Assembly (NCBI GenBank): GCA_017410325.1
Contig: JAFQRA010000024.1
Coordinates: forward strand, 1 to 64,000
Length of the DNA stretch: 64,000 nucleotides
Reading direction: 5' to 3'
Origin: Clostridia bacterium
Lineage (GTDB): Bacteria > Bacillota > Clostridia > Oscillospirales > Acutalibacteraceae
In this document: positions 35,690 through 44,854 of the stretch, one piece after another
Numbering within the stretch: the first letter of the stretch is position 1
Layout of the letters: each line of letters begins with the position of its first letter
Translations under genes and position numbers: made by a program
The notes under the pieces: model-generated
Database searches by the model: none
What the model saw: the letters and a program-made list of their open reading frames with translations, nothing else
Told to the model about the DNA's origin: nothing

Positions 35690-36496
35690 TTATTTTTTCT
35701 CTCTCATTTTACAGTCTTTATTATATGCAGCTTCTACCGCCGCATTAACCACATTTTCAAAGCCGTTTGCCTGCAAAGCGGCAACGCCTTCGATTGTGGT
35801 ACCGCCCGGTGAGCAGACCTTGTCAACCAAGTCGTAGGGATGCTCGTTGGCGGAAAGTATTTTTTCCGCACTGCCCTTAACTGCCTGTGCGGCAACCATA
35901 AGTGCGGTTTTTTTGTTCATACCTAGCTTTACCGCCGCACGGGCAAGCTGGTCGATGTACATATAGCTGAACGCAGGGGAACAGCCGCCGATAACACCGA
36001 AAACGGGGAAAAGCTCCTCCCCTATTTCAAATGCCGAACCGAAGCTTTCGCAAAAGCCGATAAGGCTCTGCTTTTCCTCTGCCGTGACGTTTTCGGGGCA
36101 GCAGACTGCCGTTGCAGAGCCGCCGACAGAAGCATTGATATTGGGCATAATTCTTGCAAGCCTTGCATCAAAGCCTAAAAGCGAGCGGACATACGACAAA
36201 TCCGTACCCGCCGCAACGGAAACAATAAAGGGATTCTTCTTGCCGAAAGCCTCTGCATTTGATGTGAGAAGCGCAGGAAAATCCTTGGGCTTGACGGCGA
36301 GAATTACCGTATCGCTGTTTTCAATAAGCTCTGTTACGCTTGCGCACCTGTTTACGCCGAAACAGGCAATGTTTTCAAGGCTCGGCTCAAAAACATCGTA
36401 GGCGTAAAACTCGTTCTCTTTAAAAAAGCTTGTTTTGGAAGCACCGGCAACCAAGGCGGTTGCAAGATTGCCGGCACCGATAAAACCGAATTTCAT
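35690..36496 (-). CDS. proC: Pyrroline-5-carboxylate reductase
   Basis: This 268-residue protein has an N-terminal Rossmann motif (FIGAGNLATALVAG) and the C-terminal dimer domain with the conserved DKVCSPGGTTIEGVAAL. It catalyses the last step of proline synthesis, reducing pyrroline-5-carboxylate with NAD(P)H. It lies between mscL (17-base gap) and asnS. Confidence 0.95.
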   Translation of the reverse strand: MKFGFIGAGNLATALVAGASKTSFFKENEFYAYDVFEPSLENIACFGVNRCASVTELIENSDTVILAVKPKDFPALLTSNAEAFGKKNPFIVSVAAGTDLSYVRSLLGFDARLARIMPNINASVGGSATAVCCPENVTAEEKQSLIGFCESFGSAFEIGEELFPVFGVIGGCSPAFSYMYIDQLARAAVKLGMNKKTALMVAAQAVKGSAEKILSANEHPYDLVDKVCSPGGTTIEGVAALQANGFENVVNAAVEAAYNKDCKMREKK

Positions 36497-36513
36497 TTTA
36501 AATCACCGAAGAA

Positions 36514-36981
36514 TTATTCTACATCGGAAGTACAGTTGGGGCACTTTGTAGCCTCGATATCGATTTCGCTCTTGCAGTAGGGGCACTTCTTTGTTGTGGG
36601 TGCCGCGGGAGCTTCTTCAGCCTTCTTTTCTGTCTTTGCGCGGAGAGTGTTGATACCCTTTACAAGGCAGAAGATAACCAAAGCCATAATGATGAAGTTG
36701 AAGATTGCGCCGATGAAGTTACCGTAGTTGAGAGTTGCGGCACCGGCCTCCTGAGCGGCGGCAAGTGTTTCGTACTCGTTACCGTCGAGAGAAACGAAAA
36801 GATTTGAGAAATCGAGACCGCCTGTGATAAGGCCGATAACGGGCATAACAACGTCGTCAACAAGACTCTTGATAATAGCCTGGAAAGCGGCGCCGATGAT
36901 AACGCCGACTGCAAGGTCAACAACGTTGCCTCTCATAATAAATGTTTTGAATTCCGACATAAAACCGTTTGTTTTTTTCAT
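36514..36981 (-). CDS. mscL: Large-conductance mechanosensitive channel with zinc-ribbon tail
   Basis: This encodes 155 residues. The MscL core (two membrane helices with the periplasmic/extracellular loop between) covers residues 1-115: [26 protein letters not shown] is the typical first segment. After a linker rich in Glu and Ala (117-130) the protein ends in a zinc ribbon with Cys133, Cys136, Cys147 and Cys150. MscL opens under osmotic downshock. The added ribbon replaces the usual short helical bundle, which is uncommon. It is the first gene of the mscL-proC-asnS run. Confidence 0.95.
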   Translation of the reverse strand: MKKTNGFMSEFKTFIMRGNVVDLAVGVIIGAAFQAIIKSLVDDVVMPVIGLITGGLDFSNLFVSLDGNEYETLAAAQEAGAATLNYGNFIGAIFNFIIMALVIFCLVKGINTLRAKTEKKAEEAPAAPTTKKCPYCKSEIDIEATKCPNCTSDVE

Positions 36982-37013
36982 AATGACACATCCTAAACAA
37001 ATAATTTTCTGCT

Positions 37014-37042
37014 ATTATAACATACAGAAAAATACATTTCAA
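37014..37042 (-). promoter_or_regulatory. Promoter of mscL-proC-asnS
   Basis: On the minus strand TTGAAA (37037-37042) and TATAAT (37014-37019) have a 17-base spacer. A weaker plus-strand promoter for the aldolase gene (TTGACT at 37050-37055 with a poor -10) overlaps it. Confidence 0.78.
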
Positions 37043-37112
37043 GTTTGAATTGACTATTTAAGATAAATATGTTAAAAATAAAGTAATATAAATTTCGGGA
37101 AGTAATGGTTTT

Positions 37113-37964
37113 ATGCTGTACAATATGAAAACTCTGCTTGAAAAAGCAAGAGAAGGCCGCTGGGCTGTCGGCAGCTTCAGCGTTGCGAATATGGAAATGG
37201 TGCTCGGCGTACTTAAAGCCGCCGAGGAAACGCGAAGCCCCGTGATTTTGCAGATTGCCCAGGTAAGGCTCAAGCAGTCGCCGCTTGAAATAATCGGGCC
37301 GCTTATGGTTGCCGCCGCAAAAAACGCAAGTGTTCCCGTTGCGGTGCATTTTGACCACGGACTCACCTTAGAAAAAATAAAGCAGGCGCTTGAAATAGGC
37401 TTTACGAGCGTTATGTTTGACGGGTCTCACCTGCCGCTTGAGCAAAATATTGCCAAAACAAAGCAAACCGTTGAGCTTGCAAAAGAATACGGTGCGACGG
37501 TTGAGGCGGAAATCGGCTGTGTAGGCGGAAGCGAGGACGGCAGCAAGGATATTGCAATAAACTGTACCTCCCCTGCTCAGGCTGTTGAATTCGTTGAAAA
37601 AACAAAGGTTGACGCACTTGCAATTGCAATAGGCAACGCTCACGGCAACTACAAGGAAACGCCGCGTCTGAGGTTTGATATACTTGAAGAAATCAAATCG
37701 AGCGTTGACGTTCCGCTTGTTCTTCACGGCGGTACGGGAATACTGCCCGAGGAATTCGTAAGGTGCCGTGAAAACGGAATAAAGAAAATAAACATTGCAA
37801 CCGCTACCTTTGACAGCGTTCAGCAAAGCGTAAGGCGCGCCTATGAAGAAGGAAATATCAGCGGCTATTACGATTTGCAGGCCGCCGAGGTTGAAGGCGC
37901 ATACCGAAACGCAATCAAACACATTGAAATTTTTGACTGTGCGGGAAAAGCACATCTTATATAA
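37113..37964 (+). CDS. iolJ: Class II aldolase, probable 6-phospho-5-dehydro-2-deoxygluconate aldolase
   Basis: This 283-residue protein is a class II fructose-bisphosphate aldolase family member: zinc-site histidines in VHFDHG, GNAHGNY and VLHGGTG, and the phrase EIGCVGGSEDG. Class II aldolases of this family include FbaA and IolJ. The neighbours are IolC-like and Gfo/Idh/MocA-like genes, which favours IolJ, the enzyme that cleaves the phosphorylated inositol-derived product to malonate semialdehyde and dihydroxyacetone phosphate. A fructose-1,6-bisphosphate aldolase role is the alternative. Confidence 0.78.
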   Translation: MLYNMKTLLEKAREGRWAVGSFSVANMEMVLGVLKAAEETRSPVILQIAQVRLKQSPLEIIGPLMVAAAKNASVPVAVHFDHGLTLEKIKQALEIGFTSVMFDGSHLPLEQNIAKTKQTVELAKEYGATVEAEIGCVGGSEDGSKDIAINCTSPAQAVEFVEKTKVDALAIAIGNAHGNYKETPRLRFDILEEIKSSVDVPLVLHGGTGILPEEFVRCRENGIKKINIATATFDSVQQSVRRAYEEGNISGYYDLQAAEVEGAYRNAIKHIEIFDCAGKAHLI

Positions 37965-37979
37965 AAAGGAGAAACACCT

Positions 37980-38999
37980 ATGAGCTACTTTAATTTTGAC
38001 AGCACCAGACCCTTTGACGTAATTCCGCTTGGCAGAGTTGCCATTGACTTCAACCCCACCGACATGAACAAGCCGCTTTCCGAAAGCAGTAACTTCAACA
38101 AGTATGTCGGCGGTTCACCCGCAAACATTGCCGTAGGCCTTGCAAGGCTCGGCGCAAAGTGCGGCTTTTTTGCAAGAGTTTCCGACGACCAGTTCGGTGA
38201 CTACGTAACAAACTATTTCAGAAACGACGGCATTGACGTTTCACACATCGTCCGCTGCACTAACGGCGAAAACCTCGGCCTTACCTTTACGGAAATCAAA
38301 AGTCCCACAGAATCAAGCATTCTGATGTACCGCTACGGCGTTGCAGACCTTATGCTCAGTGTTGAGGACATTGACGAGGAATACATAAAGCAGGCAAAAA
38401 TGCTTGTTATTTCGGGCACCTCGCTTTGCGCTTCGCCCAGCAGAGAGGCCGCACTCAAGGCTATGTTCCTTGCCAAAAAGAACGGCACGATTGTTGTATT
38501 TGATATTGACTACCGCAGCTACACGTGGAAAAACAAGGACGAAATTTCCATTTACTACAATCTCGTTGCACAGAACGCGGACATCATCCTCGGCTCACGC
38601 GAGGAATTCGACCTGACGGAAGCCATTACGGGCGGCGGCAACGATGACCTTGCCTCTGCAAAGCTTTGGCACGGCTACGGCGCAAAGCTCATTATCATCA
38701 AGCACGGCAAGGAGGGCTCATACGCCTACGCCTGTGACGGTAAAAATTACAAGGTAAACATCTTCCCCGTCAAGATGCTCAAGGGCTTCGGCGGCGGCGA
38801 CGGATACGCTTCCGCCTTCCTCTATTCACTTCTCAACGGCAAATCGCTTAAGGATGCGCTTGAGTTTGCAACGGCATCGGCATCAATGCTCGTTTCCGCA
38901 CACAGCTGTTCCGAGGCTATGCCTAAAGCGGAAGCAATTGAAAAATTCATCGCTGAACAAAAAGCTAACGGCTGCGGCGAAATTGTAACTGAAATCTGA
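37980..38999 (+). CDS. iolC: 5-dehydro-2-deoxygluconokinase
   Basis: This 339-residue PfkB-family sugar kinase has the N-terminal GGSPANIAVGLARLGAK, a mid segment FDIDYRSYTWK typical of IolC and the C-terminal ATP/sugar motif FGGGDGYASAF, where the anion-hole loop reads GGGD instead of the usual GAGD. It phosphorylates 5-dehydro-2-deoxygluconate in inositol breakdown. It starts 15 bases after the aldolase behind AAAAGGAG. Confidence 0.85.
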   Translation: MSYFNFDSTRPFDVIPLGRVAIDFNPTDMNKPLSESSNFNKYVGGSPANIAVGLARLGAKCGFFARVSDDQFGDYVTNYFRNDGIDVSHIVRCTNGENLGLTFTEIKSPTESSILMYRYGVADLMLSVEDIDEEYIKQAKMLVISGTSLCASPSREAALKAMFLAKKNGTIVVFDIDYRSYTWKNKDEISIYYNLVAQNADIILGSREEFDLTEAITGGGNDDLASAKLWHGYGAKLIIIKHGKEGSYAYACDGKNYKVNIFPVKMLKGFGGGDGYASAFLYSLLNGKSLKDALEFATASASMLVSAHSCSEAMPKAEAIEKFIAEQKANGCGEIVTEI

Positions 39000-39018
39000 A
39001 ATTTAAGGAGATAATATT

Positions 39019-40002
39019 ATGCTCAGAGTAGCAATGCTTTCAAAATGGCACGTACACGCAGAAGGTTATGCAAGAAATGTCCTTGCAACAGGCAAAGCAG
39101 AAATTACCGCTGTATGGGACGAGGATAGCGTCAGAGGCGCTGAATGGGCAGGCAGGCTCGGCGCAGATTTTGAAGCCGACCTTGACACGCTTCTTGCCCG
39201 TGAGGATGTTGACGCAGTTATCTGCGACACACCCACAACCATGCACGAGGAAGTACTTATAAAGGCTGCTAAGGCAGGCAAGCACATATTCACCGAAAAG
39301 GCACTTGCAACAACCGTTGAGGGCTGCAAAAAAATTGCCGCCGCAATTGAAGAAGCAGGCGTTACCTTCACAATCTCCTACCCTCAGCTTTACAACAGCG
39401 TTATGAAGCTGGCAAAGGAATATATCGACTCGGGCAAGCTCGGAAAGGTTACGACAATCCGTATCCGCAACGCACACAGCGGTGTAAGCAACGGCTGGCT
39501 TCCCAAATACTGGTTTGATGAAGCTGCTGCAGGCGGCGGCGCAATGATGGACCTTGGCTGTCACCCGATGTATCAGCTTGCTGCTCTTTGCGGTAAGCCC
39601 AAGAGAATCAGCTCACTTTTCAACGCACCACTCGGCAGTGAGGTTGACGAAAACGCCGTATCGATTATTGAGTTTGAAAACGGCGTAATCGGTATTTCCG
39701 AAACGGGCTTTGACTCCTACTACGCACCGCACAGGCTTGAGGTTTACGGCACGGACGGCTCACTGTTTGAGGAAAGCGGAAAAATTACCGTAAAGACAAA
39801 GGAAACAGCCGAAATCAGCAACGAGCCTATCGTACCCAAGACAGAAAACGCCGACGCAGAGCCTCTCAACAAGTTTATTGATGCCTGCATTGACGGCACG
39901 GGCACACCCGAAGGCTTAGGCCTCGACCTTGCAATTGCGCTGACGGAGCTGCTTGAAAACGCATATATTTCAGACAAAAACAACGTAACCGTTACTCTTT
40001 AA
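39019..40002 (+). CDS. Gfo/Idh/MocA-family oxidoreductase
   Basis: This 327-residue protein has an N-terminal nucleotide-binding fold, but the start LRVAMLSKWHVHAEGY replaces the usual GxGxxG loop with a histidine-rich turn. The middle has FTEKALATT (EKP-like active motif) and a C-terminal dimer domain. The family oxidises sugars and inositols with NAD(P). Next to IolJ- and IolC-like genes, an inositol or related polyol dehydrogenase is likely (inference). A terminator follows directly. Confidence 0.85.
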   Translation: MLRVAMLSKWHVHAEGYARNVLATGKAEITAVWDEDSVRGAEWAGRLGADFEADLDTLLAREDVDAVICDTPTTMHEEVLIKAAKAGKHIFTEKALATTVEGCKKIAAAIEEAGVTFTISYPQLYNSVMKLAKEYIDSGKLGKVTTIRIRNAHSGVSNGWLPKYWFDEAAAGGGAMMDLGCHPMYQLAALCGKPKRISSLFNAPLGSEVDENAVSIIEFENGVIGISETGFDSYYAPHRLEVYGTDGSLFEESGKITVKTKETAEISNEPIVPKTENADAEPLNKFIDACIDGTGTPEGLGLDLAIALTELLENAYISDKNNVTVTL

Positions 40003-40011
40003 AAATTTTCA

Positions 40012-40048
40012 GCCCTGTACTCAAAACAGCGAGTACAGGGCAGTTTTT
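40012..40048. terminator. Bidirectional terminator between convergent operons
   Basis: A perfect 11-bp stem GCCCTGTACTC/GAGTACAGGGC (40012-40022 with 40031-40041) has a T run on the plus strand (40044-40048) and T-rich sequence on the minus strand. It ends both the inositol-type operon and the dehydratase operon. Confidence 0.9.
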
Positions 40049-41291
40049 ATAATGCCTCCTGGGCTATGGCAAGCATAAGCTTTATTCTGTTTTCCTGGTT
40101 TACCTTGGTTGCACCGGGGTCGTAGTCAACGGGGACTATGTTGGACTGCGGATAAAGCTCCTTGAGCTTTCTTATCATACCCTTGCCGACGATGTGGTTT
40201 GGCAGACAGCCGAAGGGCTGTGCACACACGATATTGCCGTAGCCGCTCTCTATCAGCTCCATCATTTCAGCCGTAAGCAGCCAGCCCTCGCCCATTTTAC
40301 AGCCCGCACCGATTATTGCGGTGCATTTTTCTTTTATGTGGGCGTAGGGTGCAGGCACGCAGAAATCGCCGTAGGCACCTGCGGCGGTGTTGAGCATTGT
40401 TTCGATTTTCTGCAAATACCACATAGCAACCGTCATTGCGATTTTCTTGAGCTTTTTACCGCCGTAAAGCTTGATATCCTCAAGGCGGTTATCCGTTTTG
40501 AAAAGGAAGAAGCCGAGTAAGCCCGGCACCATAACCTCGCAATTCTGCGATTTTATGAAATCCTCAAGATTGTTGTTGGCAAGCGGCGAATATTTAACGT
40601 AAATTTCGCCCACGACACCAACCTTGACCTTCGGCACTTTTTCTACCCTTATATCGGCAAAGCTCTTTGTAATTTCGGGCAGTATGCGTTTCATTTCACG
40701 CATGGAGTAGCCCTTTTTCTGCTTGAACATTGCGCTGATATCGGCAATCCATTTGTCAACAAGTCCGTTCGTTTCACCCTTGTTCACTTCATACGGCTCA
40801 ACCTGATTTTTGAGCAGCATAATAAGGTCGCCGTAAATGAGCGCGGAAAGAGCCTTGAGCGCCATTGAGGGCTTTAATTTGAAGCCGCTGTTTTTCTCCA
40901 GACCTGAAAGGTTTAGAGAAATTACGGGCACCTGCCCGTAGCCTGCTTTACGCAGGGCTTTGCGAAGCAGATGAATGTAGTTTGATGCTCGGCAGCCGCC
41001 GCCCGACTGGGTAATCAGCAAAGCGGTTTTGTTCACATCATATTTGCCGCTGTTGAGTGCATCAATAAGCTGACCGATTACAAGCAAGGCAGGATAGCAG
41101 GTATCGTTATGGACATATTTTAGTCCCTCATCAACGACCGCTCTGCCGTCGTTTTTAAGAAGCTCAACCTTGTAGCCGTATTCACGAAGGACATTCATCA
41201 GTATCGAAAAATGAATATCCGCCATATTCGGTGCGAGGATTGTGTAATCCTGCATATCTTTTGTAAATTCAACTCTGTTTTCAGGATTCAT
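40047..41291 (-). CDS. 2-hydroxyacyl-CoA dehydratase-like protein
   Basis: This 414-residue protein is related to the HgdB/DUF2229-type dehydratase-like subunits. Conserved cysteine/glycine phrases QSGGGCRASNY, NDTCYPA and AQPFGCLPNH are present and could hold an iron-sulfur cluster. It would work with an ATP-dependent activase in radical-type dehydration or an unassigned reductive reaction. It starts 14 bases after the activase gene. In many clostridia the activase and this part are one protein of about 1,400 residues. The substrate is unknown. Confidence 0.82.
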   Translation of the reverse strand: MNPENRVEFTKDMQDYTILAPNMADIHFSILMNVLREYGYKVELLKNDGRAVVDEGLKYVHNDTCYPALLVIGQLIDALNSGKYDVNKTALLITQSGGGCRASNYIHLLRKALRKAGYGQVPVISLNLSGLEKNSGFKLKPSMALKALSALIYGDLIMLLKNQVEPYEVNKGETNGLVDKWIADISAMFKQKKGYSMREMKRILPEITKSFADIRVEKVPKVKVGVVGEIYVKYSPLANNNLEDFIKSQNCEVMVPGLLGFFLFKTDNRLEDIKLYGGKKLKKIAMTVAMWYLQKIETMLNTAAGAYGDFCVPAPYAHIKEKCTAIIGAGCKMGEGWLLTAEMMELIESGYGNIVCAQPFGCLPNHIVGKGMIRKLKELYPQSNIVPVDYDPGATKVNQENRIKLMLAIAQEAL

Positions 41292-41305
41292 AACAATTCC
41301 CCTCC

Positions 41306-44206
41306 TTATCTTCCCGTTGCGGCAAACAGACTTCTGAGCCTGATTTTTACCGCACCGGTGTTTGAAATTTCGTCTATTTTAATCTGTGTATATATGCGTC
41401 CTCTGCTTTCAAGGATTGAACGCATTTCGTCGGTTGTAATTGCATCTACACCGCAGCCAAAGGAAACAAGCTGGACAATGTTGATATCGTTATCCTGCTT
41501 GTCCGCAACATATTTGGCAGCGGCATAAAGGCGTGAATGATATGTCCACTGGTCGAGGACATCCGTCGGGAATTTTGACACGAGAGGACTTACCGCATCC
41601 TCGGTGACTACTGCTGCACCGCATTCGCAGATGAGCTTATCTATGCCGTGGTTTATTTCTTCGTCAAGGTGATAGGGTCTGCCGCAAAGGATAATAACGG
41701 GAATGTTCTCCTTCTTTGCCTTCTTCATAAAGTCAAGACCTTCTATATGCACCTTGTTCATATAGAGGTGATATTCTTCATAAGCCTTGTCGGCGGCTTT
41801 CTTAACCGCGTCAAGCCCAACGTTTTCAAATTTGTCGCAGATAATTTTATGTATCTTGCCGACAAAATCCTTGGGTCTGTGTAAGCCCACATAATCGCTG
41901 ACAAAGTTGATTTCTTTAAGAGCGGTTACGTTTGAACGGAGTACTTCGGGATAATAGGCAACAACGGGACAGTTATAGTTGTTGTCACCTAATTTCTCAT
42001 CGATATTATAAGACATACAGGGGTAGAAAATATCCCTGACACCCTTATTCAGAAGCGACTCAACGTGGCCGTGAAGCAGCTTTGCGGGATAGCAGACAGT
42101 ATCGGACGGAATTGTATGCTGACCCGAAACGTAGAGCTCTCTTGAAGATTTATCTGAAAGCGTGATACCGAAGCCGAGCTCGGTAAAGAAGGTATGCCAG
42201 AAAGGCAGAAGCTCGAACATATTAAGCCCCATAAGCAGGCCTATTGTTCTGCGGCTGCCCTTTGTGTCGGAATACTTTTCAAGAAGCTTGCGCTTATAAT
42301 CATAAATATTGTATTCGCAGGTTTTGACAGTGCTTTTAACGGGCTTACTGCACTTGTTGCCGCCGATGAATTTTCTCGTACCGTTGAAGGTATTCACGGT
42401 CAGTCGGCAGTTGTTGCTGCAGCCGCCGCAGGCAACGGTTTTGACGGTATGCTCAAAGCTTTCAAGCTCCTGCGTAGTGATGAACGTGCTTTTATCCGCC
42501 GCGTTTTCCATCGACCACAAAGCCGCACCGTACGCACCCATAAGGCCTGCAATGTCGGGGCGGATAACGTTTCTGCCGATTTCCTGCTCAAAGGCACGCA
42601 GAACGGCATCGTTAAGGAAGGTGCCGCCCTGAACGACTATGTTTTTGCCGAGCTCATCGGCGTTGGCTGCTCTTATAACCTTATAAAGAGCATTCTTGAC
42701 AACGCTTATTGAAAGACCCGCGGAAATGTTCTGAATTGAAGCGCCGTCCTTCTGTGCCTGCTTGACGGAGGAATTCATAAAGACGGTACAGCGTGAGCCG
42801 AGGTCAACGGGCCTGTCCGCAAAAAGGCCGAGCTTTGAAAACTCCTCGGAGGTATAGCCCCAGGCGCTTGCAAAGGTCTGCAAAAAAGAGCCGCAGCCCG
42901 ACGAACAGGCTTCGTTAAGAAAAATGTTGTCAATTGCGTTGTTGCGTATTTTGAAGCACTTTATATCCTGACCGCCGATGTCAATAATAAAATCGACCTC
43001 GGGCTTGAATTTCTTTGCAGCAGTGAAATGGGCAACGGTTTCGACTATGCCGTAATCGACCGCAAAGGCGTTTTTGATAAGCTCTTCGCCGTAGCCCGTA
43101 ACCGCAGACGAAACGACCTTTGCATCGGGATAAAGCGAATAAAACTCGCCGATAAATTCACGAACAAGCCGAACGGGCTCACCGGAATTTGGCATATAAC
43201 GGCTGAATACGAGCTCGCCGTTTTTATTGATAACAGCCGCCTTCACGGTGGTTGAACCCGCGTCAATGCCTATGTAAACGTTTTTATCTTCTCTGAGATT
43301 TACGTTCTTAACGGAATCTCTGCCGTGTCTTTCAAGGAAATCATCATACTCTTTTTCGTTCAGGAACAAGGGCTTGGCCGAAGGGTACTCACCGCTGACC
43401 CTGCCTGCACCGATATTCTCAATAAGCTTCTTTACGTTTACGGGCTTGCTCTTTGCGCTGAAAGCCGCACCCATAGCGACAAAATAAAGTCCGTTTTCGG
43501 GACAGACACCCTTTACATTTAGGGTGTTGTCAAAGGCTTTGCGAAGCTCGGGTAAAAAGCTGAGCGGTCCGCCGAGATACACAACGTTGCCCTCAATTCT
43601 TCTGCCCTGTGCAAGGCCCGAAACGGTCTGGTTGACAACGGCGTAGAATATGCTTGCCGCAACATCGCTTTTCTTTGCGCCCTGATTGAGAAGCGGCTGA
43701 ATATCCGATTTTGCAAAAACGCCGCAACGGGAAGCGATTGAGTATATCTTTTCGCTTCTACCTGCAATTTCGTTCATATCAAGCGGCGACATTTCAAGAA
43801 GCGAAGCCATCTGGTCAATAAACGCACCCGTACCGCCTGCACACGAGCCGTTCATACGAACTTCCGTACCGTTGGTAAGGAAGAGGATTTTTGCATCCTC
43901 GCCGCCAAGCTCGATAACGGCATCCGTTTGGCCGAGAAGCTTTGAAACGGCAACCTTTGTTGCGTAAACCTCCTGAACAAATTCGAGGTTATACATTTGC
44001 GCAAAGCCCATACCGGCTGAGCCTGCAACGGAAAGCACCGATTCTGAAAAATCGGGGTGCTTTTCAATAATTTCGCCGAGCATTTTTGAAATCAGCTCAG
44101 CAATTTTTGAATAGTGGCGTTCATATGCCTTGTAAACAATATTGTTGTTATCGTCAAGCGCAACACACTTTAAGGTGGTTGAGCCGACATCCATACCGAT
44201 TTTCAT
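41306..44206 (-). CDS. Acyl-CoA dehydratase activase-like protein (two ATPase domains)
   Basis: This encodes 966 residues. Two BadF/BcrA-type ASKHA ATPase domains are visible: the first begins IGMDVGSTTLK with the cysteine motif CAGGTGAFIDQM, the second begins IGIDAGSTTVK near residue 310 with EACSSGCGSF. Then follows a DUF2229-type region with CGGCSNNCRL (about 600-950). Such activases use ATP to drive one electron into a dehydratase partner. It lies next to an HgdB-like gene and downstream of two acyltransferases. The pathway it serves is not clear. Confidence 0.88.
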   Translation of the reverse strand: MKIGMDVGSTTLKCVALDDNNNIVYKAYERHYSKIAELISKMLGEIIEKHPDFSESVLSVAGSAGMGFAQMYNLEFVQEVYATKVAVSKLLGQTDAVIELGGEDAKILFLTNGTEVRMNGSCAGGTGAFIDQMASLLEMSPLDMNEIAGRSEKIYSIASRCGVFAKSDIQPLLNQGAKKSDVAASIFYAVVNQTVSGLAQGRRIEGNVVYLGGPLSFLPELRKAFDNTLNVKGVCPENGLYFVAMGAAFSAKSKPVNVKKLIENIGAGRVSGEYPSAKPLFLNEKEYDDFLERHGRDSVKNVNLREDKNVYIGIDAGSTTVKAAVINKNGELVFSRYMPNSGEPVRLVREFIGEFYSLYPDAKVVSSAVTGYGEELIKNAFAVDYGIVETVAHFTAAKKFKPEVDFIIDIGGQDIKCFKIRNNAIDNIFLNEACSSGCGSFLQTFASAWGYTSEEFSKLGLFADRPVDLGSRCTVFMNSSVKQAQKDGASIQNISAGLSISVVKNALYKVIRAANADELGKNIVVQGGTFLNDAVLRAFEQEIGRNVIRPDIAGLMGAYGAALWSMENAADKSTFITTQELESFEHTVKTVACGGCSNNCRLTVNTFNGTRKFIGGNKCSKPVKSTVKTCEYNIYDYKRKLLEKYSDTKGSRRTIGLLMGLNMFELLPFWHTFFTELGFGITLSDKSSRELYVSGQHTIPSDTVCYPAKLLHGHVESLLNKGVRDIFYPCMSYNIDEKLGDNNYNCPVVAYYPEVLRSNVTALKEINFVSDYVGLHRPKDFVGKIHKIICDKFENVGLDAVKKAADKAYEEYHLYMNKVHIEGLDFMKKAKKENIPVIILCGRPYHLDEEINHGIDKLICECGAAVVTEDAVSPLVSKFPTDVLDQWTYHSRLYAAAKYVADKQDNDINIVQLVSFGCGVDAITTDEMRSILESRGRIYTQIKIDEISNTGAVKIRLRSLFAATGR

Positions 44207-44227
44207 CTTTCCCTTTTACTCCTGATA

Positions 44228-44854
44228 TTAACTGACCTTTAAATTCTTTTTATCTGTTCCCTCGAGCATAAGTCTTTCAACCTCGCGGTAAAGCCTTTCG
44301 TTGGCCTGTTCCGCAGTCATATCGCCTACCTTAAAGGGCTTACCGTAGCGGATTGTAAGGTTTTTGCTGCGGAATTTATAATCGCCCGTAATGCCGAAGG
44401 GCACGAGATAAGCATTCGTTTTCTTGGCAAGGGATACCGCACCCGGCTTGAATTCAAGCAGAAACGCATCCGTTCTGTTTCGTGTGCCCTCGGGGAAAAT
44501 GCCTATTGCGCCGTCCTTGCGCAGCACCTTCATTGCGGATTTTACGCTTCGGATATCGGTATTCTGTCTGTCAACGGGAATGCAGCCCATAGCACGGAAG
44601 AACCAGGCGAATTTGCCGTCAAAGTATTCCTTTTTTGCCATATAGTGAATCATTCTTTTGGTGTTGGCAATAGTAAGGCACTGGTCAAGAATGTGCTTGT
44701 GGTTGCCCGCAATAACGATTGCGCCGTCGGCAGGTATGTTCTCCTTGCCGAAGGTTTTGGGATTAAAATAGAGCTTAAAGAACTGATTGAACACAGGCAT
44801 AAACAGCTTGTATCCGAGCTCTCTGTCCTCAGGATTCTTGATTTCTTTTTTCAT
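44228..44854 (-). CDS. 1-acylglycerol-3-phosphate acyltransferase (PlsC family)
   Basis: This 208-residue protein has an N-terminal membrane-associating region and the acyltransferase motifs NHKHILD (H-x4-D), FPEGTRN and a VPFGITGD strand. PlsC-type enzymes attach a second acyl chain to lysophosphatidic acid at the inner membrane. Its start overlaps the stop of a second PlsC gene by 4 bases, so the two are tandem paralogues. Only one may be the main enzyme. Confidence 0.92.
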   Translation of the reverse strand: MKKEIKNPEDRELGYKLFMPVFNQFFKLYFNPKTFGKENIPADGAIVIAGNHKHILDQCLTIANTKRMIHYMAKKEYFDGKFAWFFRAMGCIPVDRQNTDIRSVKSAMKVLRKDGAIGIFPEGTRNRTDAFLLEFKPGAVSLAKKTNAYLVPFGITGDYKFRSKNLTIRYGKPFKVGDMTAEQANERLYREVERLMLEGTDKKNLKVS

